A DNA stretch of 64,000 nucleotides, from contig NZ_JBNAFY010000008.1 in assembly GCF_049800915.1 (NCBI RefSeq), positions 62,001 through 126,000 of the forward strand, read 5' to 3'. This document shows, piece after piece, positions 41,452 through 51,497 of the stretch; position 1 is the first letter of the stretch, and the number at the start of each line of letters is the position of its first letter. Origin of the DNA: Amaricoccus macauensis_A. Its GTDB lineage: Bacteria; Pseudomonadota; Alphaproteobacteria; Rhodobacterales; Rhodobacteraceae. The notes under the pieces were generated by a model, which was given only the letters and a program-made list of their open reading frames with translations, was not told where the DNA came from and searched no databases. The position numbers were made by a program, and so were the translations under genes.

Positions 41452-42969
41452 ATGGAAATCTTTTCAAGCTTCGCATCCGGACTGCTGACCGTTCTCCACC
41501 CGGCGAACCTGCTCTACTGCTTCGTGGGTGTCTTCCTCGGAACCTTCATCGGAGTACTGCCGGGTATCGGTTCCATGGCGGCCATCGCCATGATCCTGCC
41601 ACTTTCCTTCTACCTCGATCCGAGCACAGCGATCATCATGATCGCCGGGGTGTATTACGGCGCAGAATACGGCGGGTCGATTGCTTCGATCCTGATGAAT
41701 ATTCCCGGAACCCCGTCTTCCTCGATCACCTGCCTCGACGGCTACCCGATGGCCCGCAACGGTCGCGCAGGTGTCGCCCTCTTCATATCAGCGATCGGGT
41801 CCTTCGGCGGCGGGATCATCGGCATGGTTGTCATGGCGGTCCTGTCACCGGGCCTTGCGCAGCTCGCGCTATCCTTCGGCCCCGCGGAATACTTCTCCGT
41901 CATCCTGCTCGGCCTGATCGCAGCATCTGCGGTAAGCAATGGCGGCGCGCTGAAGGGCATCGCCATGGTCATTGCTGGTCTGATGCTGGCGACTGTGGGG
42001 GTCGATCTCACCACCGGTGATCTGCGCTTCACCATGGGCGTGCCGGAACTCCGTGACGGCGTGAATCTCGTGATCGTCGCGATGGGTCTATTCGGGGTGG
42101 GTGAGCTTATCGCCTCGATCCGGGCCAACAGCTCCGGTCAGGGCCGCCAGTCCATCGACTACGCCAGGTTCTATCCCACCAAATCCGAATGGCGCGCCTG
42201 CCTTGGTCCGATCCTGCGCGGGGGCGGCATCGGCTCGTTCTTCGGCGCACTGCCCGGGACGGGACAGACGGTTGCATCGGCCGTGGCCTACGCCGTCGAG
42301 AAAAAGGTATCCCCGAACCGAGCCAAATTCGGCAAGGGCGCGGTCGAAGGCGTCGCGGTGCCGGAATCGGCCAACAACTCCGCGACACAGACCGCCTTCA
42401 TCCCGACACTCACCCTTGGCGTGCCGGGCAGCGCCAGCATGGCCATGGTCATCGGCGCGCTGATGATCCACGGGATCACGCCTGGGCCGCGGCTTCTCGC
42501 CGATCACAGCGAACTGTTCTGGGGTCTTGTCGCCAGCTTCCTCATCGGGAACATCCTGCTGCTCATCCTGAACATTCCGCTGATCGGCCTCTGGGTGCGG
42601 CTGCTGCAGATCCCCTACAAATACATGTATCCCACGATCATCGTGCTGATCTGCATCGGCGTCTACAGCCTCAACAACAATGTCTTCGACATCTGGCTGA
42701 CCCTGGTCTTCGGCGTGGCGGGATACCTGATGCGGCTGTTCCGCTTCGAGCCGGCCCCGCTTCTCATCGGCTTCGTCCTCGGGCCGATGATGGAAGAGCA
42801 GCTTCGCCGCGCGCTTCTGCTCTCCCGTGGTGACCCGATGGTCTTCATCGAACGACCGATCAGCGGAACGCTCATCGCGATCACGGCGGGCATCCTCGTC
42901 TACGGCATCTGGTCCACGCTCCGCGCGCGCCGGCAGGCCCGCGGCGCCGCCCTCGCCGCCACCGAATAA
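41452..42969 (+). CDS. tctA: TTT transporter large membrane subunit (TctA)
   Basis: 505 residues, about twelve spans. TctA motifs: GVLPGIGSMAAIAMILPLSF near residue 37, YYGAEYGGSIASILMNIPG near residue 67 and a second copy-like GALPGTGQTVASAVAY. It is the channel-forming part of the tripartite importer. Co-transcribed with tctB and tctC. Its paralogue at 57572 serves the sulfoacetate operon. Confidence 0.94.
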   Translation: MEIFSSFASGLLTVLHPANLLYCFVGVFLGTFIGVLPGIGSMAAIAMILPLSFYLDPSTAIIMIAGVYYGAEYGGSIASILMNIPGTPSSSITCLDGYPMARNGRAGVALFISAIGSFGGGIIGMVVMAVLSPGLAQLALSFGPAEYFSVILLGLIAASAVSNGGALKGIAMVIAGLMLATVGVDLTTGDLRFTMGVPELRDGVNLVIVAMGLFGVGELIASIRANSSGQGRQSIDYARFYPTKSEWRACLGPILRGGGIGSFFGALPGTGQTVASAVAYAVEKKVSPNRAKFGKGAVEGVAVPESANNSATQTAFIPTLTLGVPGSASMAMVIGALMIHGITPGPRLLADHSELFWGLVASFLIGNILLLILNIPLIGLWVRLLQIPYKYMYPTIIVLICIGVYSLNNNVFDIWLTLVFGVAGYLMRLFRFEPAPLLIGFVLGPMMEEQLRRALLLSRGDPMVFIERPISGTLIAITAGILVYGIWSTLRARRQARGAALAATE

Positions 42970-43006
42970 CGCGACACCTGAAATCATACCGAAAAAGGAA
43001 ACCGCC

Positions 43007-43990
43007 ATGAAACCGAACCACCTTCTCTGCGCCTCCGTCTTGGCGCTGGCAACCGGCAGCATGACCTTCTCCGCGTCGATCGCCAGCGCCGAGCCTGGCG
43101 CCTGGTCTGACGAGCCGGTCCGTATCGTGGTAACTTTCCCGCCGGGTGGGACCAGCGATCTCGTTGCCCGCCTGCTCGCAAAGTATCTCGATTCGGAGTT
43201 CGGCCAGAAGGCCGTGGTGGACAACCGCCCGGGGGCTGCCGGAACCGTCGCCGCCGATTACGTCGCGAAACAGGATGCGGACGGCACGACGCTGATGATC
43301 GCGAACAATGCGCCCTTCACAATCGCCCCGACCCAGTTCGAGACCTTGCCCTACGACCCGATGGAAAGCTTCACCCATGTGGCCTATATCGGTTCGTCTT
43401 CGCCGGGCCTGTTCGTCAAGCCGGATGCCGGTATCACCAATGTTGCGGAGTTCATCGAAAGCGCGAAGGAATACCCGGTAACGTATGGTTCCAGCGGTGT
43501 GGGTTCGATCAGCCACATTCTTGGCGAGGCCGTGGACGCAGAACTCGGGATCGAAACCCTCCACGTCCCCTATCAGGGCAGCGCGCCCGCGATCCAGGAT
43601 TTCCGGGCTGGCGTGCTCGACACCTTCTACGACATGGTCGCGCAGAACAGCGAGATGATCGAGGACGGCGAGGCGGTCGCCATCGCCATCGCCGCGCCTG
43701 ATCGCTTTCCCGGAGTACCGGATGTCCCGACTTTCGCCGAGCAGGGCTATGACATCGTGATCGAGAACTGGGTCGGCTTGTCTGGTCCCTCCGGGATCGA
43801 CCCGGCCACGGCCGAGCAGATCCGCGAGACGACTGAGGCCGTGCTCGCGCTGCCGGATGTGGTCGCCGCCATGGAAGATCTCGGGATCAGCACCAAGGCA
43901 ATGCCGAGCGCCGAATATGCCGCTTTTGTGGAAACCCAGATCGGCGTCTGGGAACCGCTGATCGTCGCGGCCGGGATCCAGGGCAAGTGA
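43007..43990 (+). CDS. tctC: TTT transporter solute-binding protein (TctC)
   Basis: 327 residues from ATG 43007. Sec signal MKPNHLLCASVLALATGSMTF...IASA, cleaved near residue 28. EPVRIVVTFPPGGTSDLVAR and VVDNRPGAAGTVAADYVAK are characteristic of the Bug/TctC family. It captures the substrate for TctAB. The stop overlaps the start of the next gene (GTGA). Substrate unknown; a ureide or carboxylated purine breakdown product is likely by neighbours. Confidence 0.92.
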   Translation: MKPNHLLCASVLALATGSMTFSASIASAEPGAWSDEPVRIVVTFPPGGTSDLVARLLAKYLDSEFGQKAVVDNRPGAAGTVAADYVAKQDADGTTLMIANNAPFTIAPTQFETLPYDPMESFTHVAYIGSSSPGLFVKPDAGITNVAEFIESAKEYPVTYGSSGVGSISHILGEAVDAELGIETLHVPYQGSAPAIQDFRAGVLDTFYDMVAQNSEMIEDGEAVAIAIAAPDRFPGVPDVPTFAEQGYDIVIENWVGLSGPSGIDPATAEQIRETTEAVLALPDVVAAMEDLGISTKAMPSAEYAAFVETQIGVWEPLIVAAGIQGK

Positions 43991-45006
43991 CCGCGCTCGA
44001 TGCCAGGCGGGGTCGGTCCGACGCATCCGGCGTTTCGCCAGCGGATGGGCTTCTGCCCGTCCGCTTTATCCTTAATACCTTCATTTCCGGCCCGCAGGCG
44101 TGGTTCTTCCTCGCCGATGACCGGGGATATTTCGCGGACGAAGGTCTCTCGGTCAGCTTCACCGAGGGTGATACGTTGGCCAATGCCGTGCCGCGCCTGA
44201 CGACCGGCGATTATGATGCCGGCTATGGCGACATGAATGCGCTGATCGAGATGGCGGCCACGGGGAACGCCGACGCCCCCGTCGCCGTCTACATGGCGCA
44301 TAATCGTCCGCCCTACACCATCGCCGTTGCCAGCGACGGTCCGGTGCGCGATCCGGCTGGGCTTGCCGGCCGCAAGCTGGTCACACATCCGAACGACGCT
44401 GCTTGGCGGTTGTTTCCCGAGTTCTGTCGCGCGACCGGCCTCGACCCCGATAGTGTCGAGATCGAGGTCTCCGATCTGCCGCACAAGGACATGGTGCCGC
44501 TTATGCTGGAAGGACGCTGGGACGGGATCTTCGGTTTCGTGAACACCATTGGCGCCCAGACTGTCGAGGCGGGGCTCGATCCGGCCAGCGTTCTGCGGCA
44601 TTTCGAATGGCGTGAGCATGTTCCGGCCCTCTATGGCGGGGCGGTGATGGTTGCCCGGGCATTCAGGAATGCGCATCCCGAGGCGGTCGGAGGCCTCGTG
44701 CGGGCGATAAACCGCGGGGTGCGGGAAACCCTCGCCGACCCGGACAGCGCGATCGATGCCGTGGTAAGGCGCAACCCGTCCATCGACCGGCAAGCAAATG
44801 CGGTCCGGCTCAAGGGCACGATCGCCCTCGAAATGGGCCATCCGGAAGTGCTGGAAATCGGTCTTGGAGACGCAAGCGACGCGAGGCTTGCCGATGGCGC
44901 AAAACTGATCGCGGAAGGAAAGCCCCATACGCGCGCACCCGCTCCGGCGGATGTTTTTGATCGCAGCTTCCTCCCACCCTTGCCGGAGCGGCAGCGGCCA
45001 GTTTGA
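43987..45006 (+). CDS. NMT1/THI5-like protein without signal peptide
   Basis: 339 residues from GTG 43987, overlapping the tctC stop. From residue 24 LPVRFILNTFISGPQAWFFLADDRGYF to ADEGLSV is the start of NMT1-type binding domains (riboflavin, pyrimidine or nitrate ABC binding proteins). No hydrophobic signal sequence precedes it, and no lipobox. So it is probably cytoplasmic: either an enzyme of the THI5-like group or a soluble sensor. No matching ABC genes are adjacent on its own strand. The fold assignment is fairly sure; its role is not. Confidence 0.75.
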   Translation: MTALDARRGRSDASGVSPADGLLPVRFILNTFISGPQAWFFLADDRGYFADEGLSVSFTEGDTLANAVPRLTTGDYDAGYGDMNALIEMAATGNADAPVAVYMAHNRPPYTIAVASDGPVRDPAGLAGRKLVTHPNDAAWRLFPEFCRATGLDPDSVEIEVSDLPHKDMVPLMLEGRWDGIFGFVNTIGAQTVEAGLDPASVLRHFEWREHVPALYGGAVMVARAFRNAHPEAVGGLVRAINRGVRETLADPDSAIDAVVRRNPSIDRQANAVRLKGTIALEMGHPEVLEIGLGDASDARLADGAKLIAEGKPHTRAPAPADVFDRSFLPPLPERQRPV

Positions 45007-45053
45007 CATGCGATGGATGGGGCCGTCACTTCACCCATTGCGGGCCCCTGATA

Positions 45054-45065
45054 ATCGTATACAAT
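45054..45065 (-). promoter_or_regulatory. GntR operator, site 1 (before the regulator gene)
   Basis: ATCGTATACAAT, the exact reverse complement of ATTGTATACGAT at 45822-45833. It lies 43 bp before the regulator start codon, so it would allow autoregulation. The GTATAC core is palindromic. Confidence 0.65.
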
Positions 45066-45108
45066 ATATCCCAGAGCATTGCCCGAAAATGCATTGGGAG
45101 CCCTTGTC

Positions 45109-45792
45109 ATGGCGCGACAGCCAAACCGCAGTGACGCAATCTTCGCCTCGATCAGGCGCGCCATTATCGAACAGGCCCTGAAACCCGGCACCAAACTCCC
45201 AGAGGACCAGATCGGTGAGGCCTACGGGGTAAGCCGCACGGGCGTGAGAAACGCACTCGTGCGGCTCACGTCCGAGGGCCTGGTGGAGATGCGACCGAAC
45301 CGTGGCGCAGCCGTGGCCCAGCCCACTTTGGAGGAAGCCAGGGATGCCTTCGACATCCGGCGGTTCCTCGAATCCGAAGTGGTCAGGCGTCTGTGCCAGC
45401 GCATGTCGAAGGATGCAATCGACGCTCTGGAAGCCCATGTTCGTGAAGAAGAACGTGCATTGCGCGGTGCTTCAGCCCGCAGCATTCGGCTGGCAGGTGA
45501 GTTTCACATCCTGATGGCTGAACTCACGACATCGAAAACTCTCACCGACTACGTGAGCCGCAGTGTCTCCCGGTGTTCCCTCATTCTTGCGCAGTATGGC
45601 CGTCCGCATTCCGCCGAATGCGGGGTGGACGAGCACAGGGAGATCATCGAGGCGCTTGTCAGCCAGGATTCCGAGAAGGCCATGAGGCTGATGGATGATC
45701 ACCTCGGGTCAGTCAGCGCCCGCGCGCTCCTCAAACCTGATTCGCCCGAGCCCGACATCGCGGCGATTCTCAGCAGCTACGCTGAGGGCTGA
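45109..45792 (+). CDS. GntR-family (FadR/FCD) transcriptional regulator
   Basis: 227 residues from ATG 45109, with GGGAG eight bases upstream; an in-frame ATG at 45079 is possible. N-terminal winged HTH (LKPGTKLPEDQIGEAYGVSRTGVRNAL) at about 25-50, and a C-terminal FCD helical domain with the metal/ligand pattern (E..RRFLE, FH, H.EIIEAL). Four TGTATACGAT sites surround the gene, one before it and three after, before the ABC operon. It therefore probably controls both itself and that operon. Confidence 0.9.
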   Translation: MARQPNRSDAIFASIRRAIIEQALKPGTKLPEDQIGEAYGVSRTGVRNALVRLTSEGLVEMRPNRGAAVAQPTLEEARDAFDIRRFLESEVVRRLCQRMSKDAIDALEAHVREEERALRGASARSIRLAGEFHILMAELTTSKTLTDYVSRSVSRCSLILAQYGRPHSAECGVDEHREIIEALVSQDSEKAMRLMDDHLGSVSARALLKPDSPEPDIAAILSSYAEG

Positions 45793-45821
45793 GCTGGCCG
45801 AGCGCGGTCACCTACCAGATT

Positions 45822-45957
45822 ATTGTATACGATGTAGCTTATCGATTGTGCATTATGGCAGTCGAACTGCATTCTGTTTGACCAAGTCAATCGGATTCCC
45901 ATTGTTGGAGTATTTGTATACGATTTTTTCCTTCCATACCGATGAAATGTATACGAT
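45822..45957. promoter_or_regulatory. GntR operators, sites 2-4 upstream of the ABC operon
   Basis: TGTATACGAT occurs at 45824-45833, 45915-45924 and 45948-45957, all in the same orientation. The first extends to the 12-mer seen before the regulator. The 201-bp interval between regulator and binding-protein gene is AT-rich and has no gene. The copies are 91 and 33 bp apart, allowing looping or cooperative binding. Confidence 0.7.
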
Positions 45958-45993
45958 CTGAATGGGGAGAGATATCAGACAGGACCCTCCGCC

Positions 45994-47121
45994 ATGAAAA
46001 ACCGCTTCCCGATCGATCTGAGCCGCCGAGGTTTCCTGCAGGGAGCCGCCGCAACGGGTGCGCTCGCCGCCACCTCGCGCTGGTCCCCCGCACGCGCCCA
46101 AGACCCTCAGGTGCTCAACTACCTCTCCTGGCCTGGCAATGCAGACCCCTACCTGATCGAGGCCTTCGAGAAGGAGAACAACTGCAAGATCATGATCAAG
46201 GAGTATGTTGGCGGCGACCAGATGCTCGCCGTGATCAACCAGGCACCTCCCGGTTCCTTCGACGTCGTGCTGGCGGATGCCGAGTACATGCACCTTCTCC
46301 ATGACGCGGATTTCATCGAGGAACTGGATCCGGCCGACTACCCTCTCGAGGACTTCTGGCCCGAGTTCCAGAAGTTCCCGTTGCACTGGTTCGACGACAA
46401 GCTTTATGGCGTGATGACCGACTTCGGCTACCTCGGCCTTTCCTACAACACCGATCAGTACACGCCGGAGGAAGTCGACAGCTATGCCGTGATGTGGTCC
46501 GAGAAGGCCCGCGGCAAGGTCGGCTTCTTCGACTGGTACCTGCCGTCCATGGGCTGCGTGAGCCTTTCCAACGGTGTCCGCCCGCCTTTCGCCCTTTCCG
46601 GAGATCAGTTCGAGGCGCTGCAACAGAAGCTCTACTCCCTGAGCGCGCAGACCAGCGGCTTCTATACCATTGCCGACATCTTCTCATCGCTCACCAACGG
46701 TCAAGCGCACCTCATCCCCGGTATCGGCGAATGGATCACGCTGGGTCTCCGTCAGGGTGGCGTGCCGGTTGATACGCACATTCCGGCCGAGGGTGGTCTG
46801 CAATGGACCGAGTCCCTCTCGATCGTGAAGGGATCCCCAAAGACCGACCTCGCGCGCAAGTTCATCCAGTACACGACTTCACCGGAGGGCCAGGTTCGCC
46901 AGGCCACGAAGGTCGACAACAAGAAATCCATTCCTTCCGTCAAGGGTTGGGAGCTTCTCAATCAGACAATGCCGGGAGAGGCCGAAATCCTGCGCATGAC
47001 CTTCGACGCCCCCAACGTCATGGACGCTTATCGCGCGGGCCGGATCAATTTTCGCGAGCTCCCCTCGAACCAGACCATTGAGGACTGGAACGACGTTTGG
47101 AGCGAATTCAAGAGCCTTTGA
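45994..47121 (+). CDS. Tat-exported solute-binding protein (PotD-like)
   Basis: 375 residues. Twin-arginine signal SRRGFLQ near residue 9 with a hydrophobic stretch and cleavage near ARAQ at about 36. The mature part begins VLNYLSWPGNADPYLIEAFE, a PotD-type fold. It heads an operon with two permeases, an ATPase, a deaminase and a flavoprotein. It would bind a nitrogen-containing compound; by neighbours a purine/pyrimidine or polyamine. Confidence 0.9.
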   Translation: MKNRFPIDLSRRGFLQGAAATGALAATSRWSPARAQDPQVLNYLSWPGNADPYLIEAFEKENNCKIMIKEYVGGDQMLAVINQAPPGSFDVVLADAEYMHLLHDADFIEELDPADYPLEDFWPEFQKFPLHWFDDKLYGVMTDFGYLGLSYNTDQYTPEEVDSYAVMWSEKARGKVGFFDWYLPSMGCVSLSNGVRPPFALSGDQFEALQQKLYSLSAQTSGFYTIADIFSSLTNGQAHLIPGIGEWITLGLRQGGVPVDTHIPAEGGLQWTESLSIVKGSPKTDLARKFIQYTTSPEGQVRQATKVDNKKSIPSVKGWELLNQTMPGEAEILRMTFDAPNVMDAYRAGRINFRELPSNQTIEDWNDVWSEFKSL

Positions 47122-47141
47122 GCAAGAGGGGGAGCAGGACC

Positions 47142-48011
47142 GTGGAAACCGAAACGCGCACGCGCGCAGCGGCCAGGCCGGCGGAGCGCTTGCTCCCCTG
47201 GGCCTTCGGAGTGCCTGTTGCGGCCTGGCAGATTGTCTTCTTTGCCATGCCGGTGGCGTTCCTGGTGGTCGTGACCTTCTGGAAGGTCGCAAACTTCAGG
47301 CTTTCGCCGGATTTCGTCTTCGACAACTGGGTGAAGGTGCTGGGTTCGACGCCCTTCCAGCGCGCCCTCGTCTTCACGCTTCAAACGGCGGGGCTGACCA
47401 CCGTCCTCGCGGTGCTGCTCGCCTTCCCGGCGGCCTATGTCATCACCTTCAAGCTGGGGCCGACGGCACGACGGCTGGCCATAGGCGCGCTCATCGTTCC
47501 TGTTTTCTCGAGCTACATCCTCAGAGTTTACGCTTGGCAGATACTGCTCTCGCCACAGGGTGTGATCAATGCCCTCTTCGGCGCGATGGGCTTCGGTCCC
47601 GTGGAAATGCTCGGCAACAGCTTCGCACTTCAGGTCGGGTTGCTCACGCTCACCTTGCCTGTCGCGACGCTGGTGCTCGTCTTCGGCCTCTCGGCCGTGG
47701 ATCGCACCCTGATCGAGGCTTCCGAGAATCTTGGCTGCCCGCCGCACCGGGTCATCACCAACGTGCTGATCCCCGCGGTTCGTCCCGCGATCCTGACCGC
47801 GGCTACGACCGTGTTCCTCCTGAGCTTCGGTGATTACGTGAGCCCGGTCTTCCTCGGCGGCAGCCGGCCTCCCACGCTCTCGATCCTCATCGTGGACACG
47901 GTGAAATCCGGCTCGCAATGGCCCCAAGCCTCAGTGATCGGCGTCGCCATGCTCCTCATCCTGTCGCTGGCCTTCGTCGCCGCGCATCTTTTCGCACGAG
48001 GTCGCAAATGA
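47142..48011 (+). CDS. ABC transporter permease (PotB-like)
   Basis: 289 residues from GTG 47142, with GGGGGAGC upstream. About six spans; EAA-type loop EASENLGCPPHRVITNVLIP near residue 196. First membrane subunit of the polyamine-type importer. Its stop overlaps the next permease start as ATGA. Confidence 0.9.
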   Translation: METETRTRAAARPAERLLPWAFGVPVAAWQIVFFAMPVAFLVVVTFWKVANFRLSPDFVFDNWVKVLGSTPFQRALVFTLQTAGLTTVLAVLLAFPAAYVITFKLGPTARRLAIGALIVPVFSSYILRVYAWQILLSPQGVINALFGAMGFGPVEMLGNSFALQVGLLTLTLPVATLVLVFGLSAVDRTLIEASENLGCPPHRVITNVLIPAVRPAILTAATTVFLLSFGDYVSPVFLGGSRPPTLSILIVDTVKSGSQWPQASVIGVAMLLILSLAFVAAHLFARGRK

Positions 48012-48793
48012 ACGCCGTATTCCAACGCTTCTACGTCGCGCTGCTGTTCCTGTTCATTGCGGCCCCGATCATCGTGATCGTTGTGTTCTCCTTCGACGCC
48101 AACCGCTTCCCCTCAATACCCTGGGGCGGGTTCTCGCTCGAATGGCACAAGGCGGCCTTCGAGGATGCCATGATCCGCGCCGCCTTCTGGAACAGCGTCA
48201 AGGTCGGATTGGTCACAGCCACGGGCGCGACGCTCCTGGGCTTCGCGGCCGCCTATCTCGACTTCCGCTACAATTTCTTCGGCAAGCGCGCCTTCGTGCT
48301 CCTCGTAGCCGTGCCGCCCGCCGTTCCGGTGTCGATCCTCGGCATGGCCATGCTGGCCTTCCTGTCGCGCATCGGCCTCTTCGGCCAGATCGGCGGGATC
48401 ATGGTCGCGCATATCGCCATCGCGTCGTCCTTCGCCATGGCGCTGATCCGGCTACGCCTCGAGGACTTCGGCACCGAACTCGAACCCGCTGCGCGCAATC
48501 TCGGTGCGTCGCATCTCCAGGCACTTCGTCATGTCGTGATCCCGTTCTGCGCACCGTCGATCGTTGCTGCCTTCCTGCTTTCCGCCGCCGTTTCCTTCGA
48601 CGAGTTCATGGTCGCCTGGTTCGTCGGCGGTGTTCACGAGACCCTCCCGGTGCGCATCCTCAACCTGCTCCAGGGTCAGGTGAATCCGAAGATCAACGCC
48701 ATCGGAACAGTCGTCCTCTTCATCAGCATTACGCTCGTGGTGGTCGCGCAAAGGCTGATCTCCCTGCGCACCACCCGCGACGAGAAGGAATAA
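48008..48793 (+). CDS. ABC transporter permease (PotC-like)
   Basis: 261 residues from ATG 48008. Six spans; EAA-type loop ELEPAARNLGASHLQALRHV near residue 157. Second membrane subunit. It follows the partner permease with a four-base overlap and precedes the ATPase by seven bases. Confidence 0.9.
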   Translation: MNAVFQRFYVALLFLFIAAPIIVIVVFSFDANRFPSIPWGGFSLEWHKAAFEDAMIRAAFWNSVKVGLVTATGATLLGFAAAYLDFRYNFFGKRAFVLLVAVPPAVPVSILGMAMLAFLSRIGLFGQIGGIMVAHIAIASSFAMALIRLRLEDFGTELEPAARNLGASHLQALRHVVIPFCAPSIVAAFLLSAAVSFDEFMVAWFVGGVHETLPVRILNLLQGQVNPKINAIGTVVLFISITLVVVAQRLISLRTTRDEKE

Positions 48794-48800
48794 GCCCGCC

Positions 48801-49884
<1,084 letters not shown>

Positions 49885-49895
<11 letters not shown>

Positions 49896-50394
49896 AACCT
49901 TCATGCAGCGCGCCATCGAGATCTCGGCGCGCGCCTTGAACGAACCTGGCCTCGAGCCGTTTGGCGCTGTCATCGTCAAGGACGGCGAGATTATCGGTGA
50001 AGGCATCAACCGGTCGCTGAAGAATTTCGACCCGACCTCCCATGGCGAGACCGAAGCCATCCGCGACGCCTGCCGCAATCTTGAAAGCGTCGATCTCTCC
50101 GGCTGTGACCTCTACACCTCCTGCGAACCCTGCACGCTCTGCGTCTCGGCCATGGCAATTGCCGGCATCTCCCGGCTCTACTTTGCCGCTTCGATGGACC
50201 AGGCGGGAAGCGCCTTCGAGAACCTGACGCCGGCCGAACGCCATCCGATCGACACCGACCTTCTGGTTCATGAATGCAGCGCTCCGGTCCTGCAGCGCAA
50301 ACTCCCGGCCAGCCAGGCCCTCGGCGCCGATGCCGCTGAGATCCTGCGCCAATGGGCGGAACTCAAGCTGTCGGAAGGGCAGAAGTCGAAATGA
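49885..50394 (+). CDS. Cytidine/guanine-deaminase-family zinc enzyme
   Basis: 169 residues from ATG 49885. Zinc motif HGETEAIR near residue 53 (HxE) and TSCEPCTLC near residue 75 (PCxxC). The second residue of HAE is Gly, a small variant. Similar overall to guanine-deaminase/nucleoside-deaminase proteins, which remove an amino group from a purine or pyrimidine. With uraD/uraH nearby, guanine or a related base is the natural guess. It overlaps both neighbours. Confidence 0.85.
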
Positions 50395-51017
50395 CGGAAT
50401 TCGATTTCGAAACCCTCTCCGCTCATGAACGCTACAAGCTGATGATCGGCGCCATTGTCCCGCGCCCCATCGCGCTGGTAACCACCGTAGACTCCCAGGG
50501 CCGGATCAACGCCGCCCCGTTCAGCTTCTTCAATTGCTTGTCGGCAGAACCGCCGATCCTTGCGCTCGGCGTGGAGAACCATGCCGATATGGGGTTCAAG
50601 GATACTTCGGCGAATATCCGCGAGACCGAGGTGTTCACGGTCAATATCGTTTCGCACGCAATGGCCGAGGCGATGCATGTCTGTGCCGCGAAGTTTGCGC
50701 CCGGCGTCGATGAATTGAAGATCGCCGGGCTGACCGCGCGCCCGGGCACGGCCGTCTCCGCCCCCTGGATCGCGGAGAGTCCGGCTGCCTTCGAATGCCG
50801 GCGGCATCTCTCGCTCTCGCTCGGCAAGTCGCGGGAGATCATTCTCGGGCGGATTGTCCGCGCGCATTTTGCCGAGGGTGCGGTGAACGAGAGATTGCAC
50901 GTCGATCCGGCGGCGATGGACGCAATTGCCCGGTTGGGTGGAGATACCTGCACCACGATCCGCGACCGGTTCGACATGGCAACACCGAAGGCCGAGAGTT
51001 TCGCGCAAGCCGTCTGA
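50391..51017 (+). CDS. Flavin reductase-family protein (FMN-binding split barrel)
   Basis: 208 residues from the ATGA overlap with the deaminase. VPRPIALVTTVDSQGRINAAPFSFFNCLSAEPPILALG at about residues 23-60 is the FMN-binding signature of the DIM6/NTAB flavin-reductase-like family. Members reduce flavin for a partner oxygenase or act as oxidoreductases themselves. No partner monooxygenase is visible. It is the last gene of the operon and is followed by a hairpin. Confidence 0.88.
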   Translation: MTEFDFETLSAHERYKLMIGAIVPRPIALVTTVDSQGRINAAPFSFFNCLSAEPPILALGVENHADMGFKDTSANIRETEVFTVNIVSHAMAEAMHVCAAKFAPGVDELKIAGLTARPGTAVSAPWIAESPAAFECRRHLSLSLGKSREIILGRIVRAHFAEGAVNERLHVDPAAMDAIARLGGDTCTTIRDRFDMATPKAESFAQAV

Positions 51018-51063
51018 ACCACGCAACGGGTGCGGGACCCTTCCGCTCCTGCGGGTCTTGAGC

Positions 51064-51080
51064 CGGGCGCCTTGCGCCCG
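51064..51080. terminator. Probable terminator hairpin
   Basis: CGGGCGC-CTT-GCGCCCG, a perfect seven-base stem with a three-base loop, 46 bp after the flavin-reductase stop and followed by a pyrimidine-rich stretch (CCCGCTTCTTTCCC). No long T-run, so termination is plausible but not certain. Confidence 0.5.
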
Positions 51081-51360
51081 CCCGCTTCTTTCCCGGGCAG
51101 CCTTGTGCCCATGCCATGCGCGGCGGCACATCGTTCAAAGCGTGCCTCCACGAGCCGACGCGACACGCTTCTCGAACACGTGTCCCAAGACCAGAAAAAC
51201 CTCCTGGCGCGGTGTCCACAGTCGGAGAGGGCAGGGGGTTTCGCAGCGAAACCTGCCGGGCCCTGGAGGGGTGCGGAGCATGGCGGCGGGCAGCCGGAAA
51301 ACCGCATCACGGGCCTTCCCGAAAGGGCCGAAAGCAGCCGCAAAGATGGGCGTAACCGGG

Positions 51361-51411
51361 GTATGGAACCCGTATGGAACCGGTATGGAAAACGTATGGC
51401 TACCGGTATGG
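51361..51411 (+). repeat. Five phased GTATGG repeats
   Basis: GTATGG starts at 51361, 51372, 51383, 51394 and 51406, spacings 11, 11, 11 and 12 bp, mostly followed by AAC or AAA. Non-coding. The period of about one helical turn suggests either a degenerate tandem repeat or an array of protein sites. Confidence 0.75.
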
Positions 51412-51439
51412 CTTCTGGCGCAGATCCGCCCGATGGTTG

Positions 51440-51477
51440 CCTGTTTCCCGCCTCAAGCGTTCGCGGACCCGTGCCTG
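51440..51477 (+). repeat. 38-bp dispersed intergenic repeat, copy 2
   Basis: Matches 1346-1383 at 35 of 38 positions; the differences are clustered in the middle (CTTTGA versus CCTCAA). Located about 21 bp before the stop of the LacI-type gene. Two copies in about 50 kb suggest a genome-wide repeat family. Confidence 0.75.
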
Positions 51478-51497
51478 TGCAAAGACGAATTGCGCTC

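Larger units (their letters stand above)
51018..51497. other. 480-bp gene-free interval with terminator-like hairpin and repeats
   Basis: No gene. It holds a 7-bp-stem hairpin at 51064-51080, five phased GTATGG repeats (51361-51411) and the second copy of the 38-bp dispersed repeat (51440-51477). It separates the ABC operon from the convergent LacI gene. Confidence 0.7.

Noticed and set aside
51361..51411. CRISPR array or plasmid iterons
   Set aside because: Six-base units with 11-bp period, no spacers, and no replication gene adjacent.
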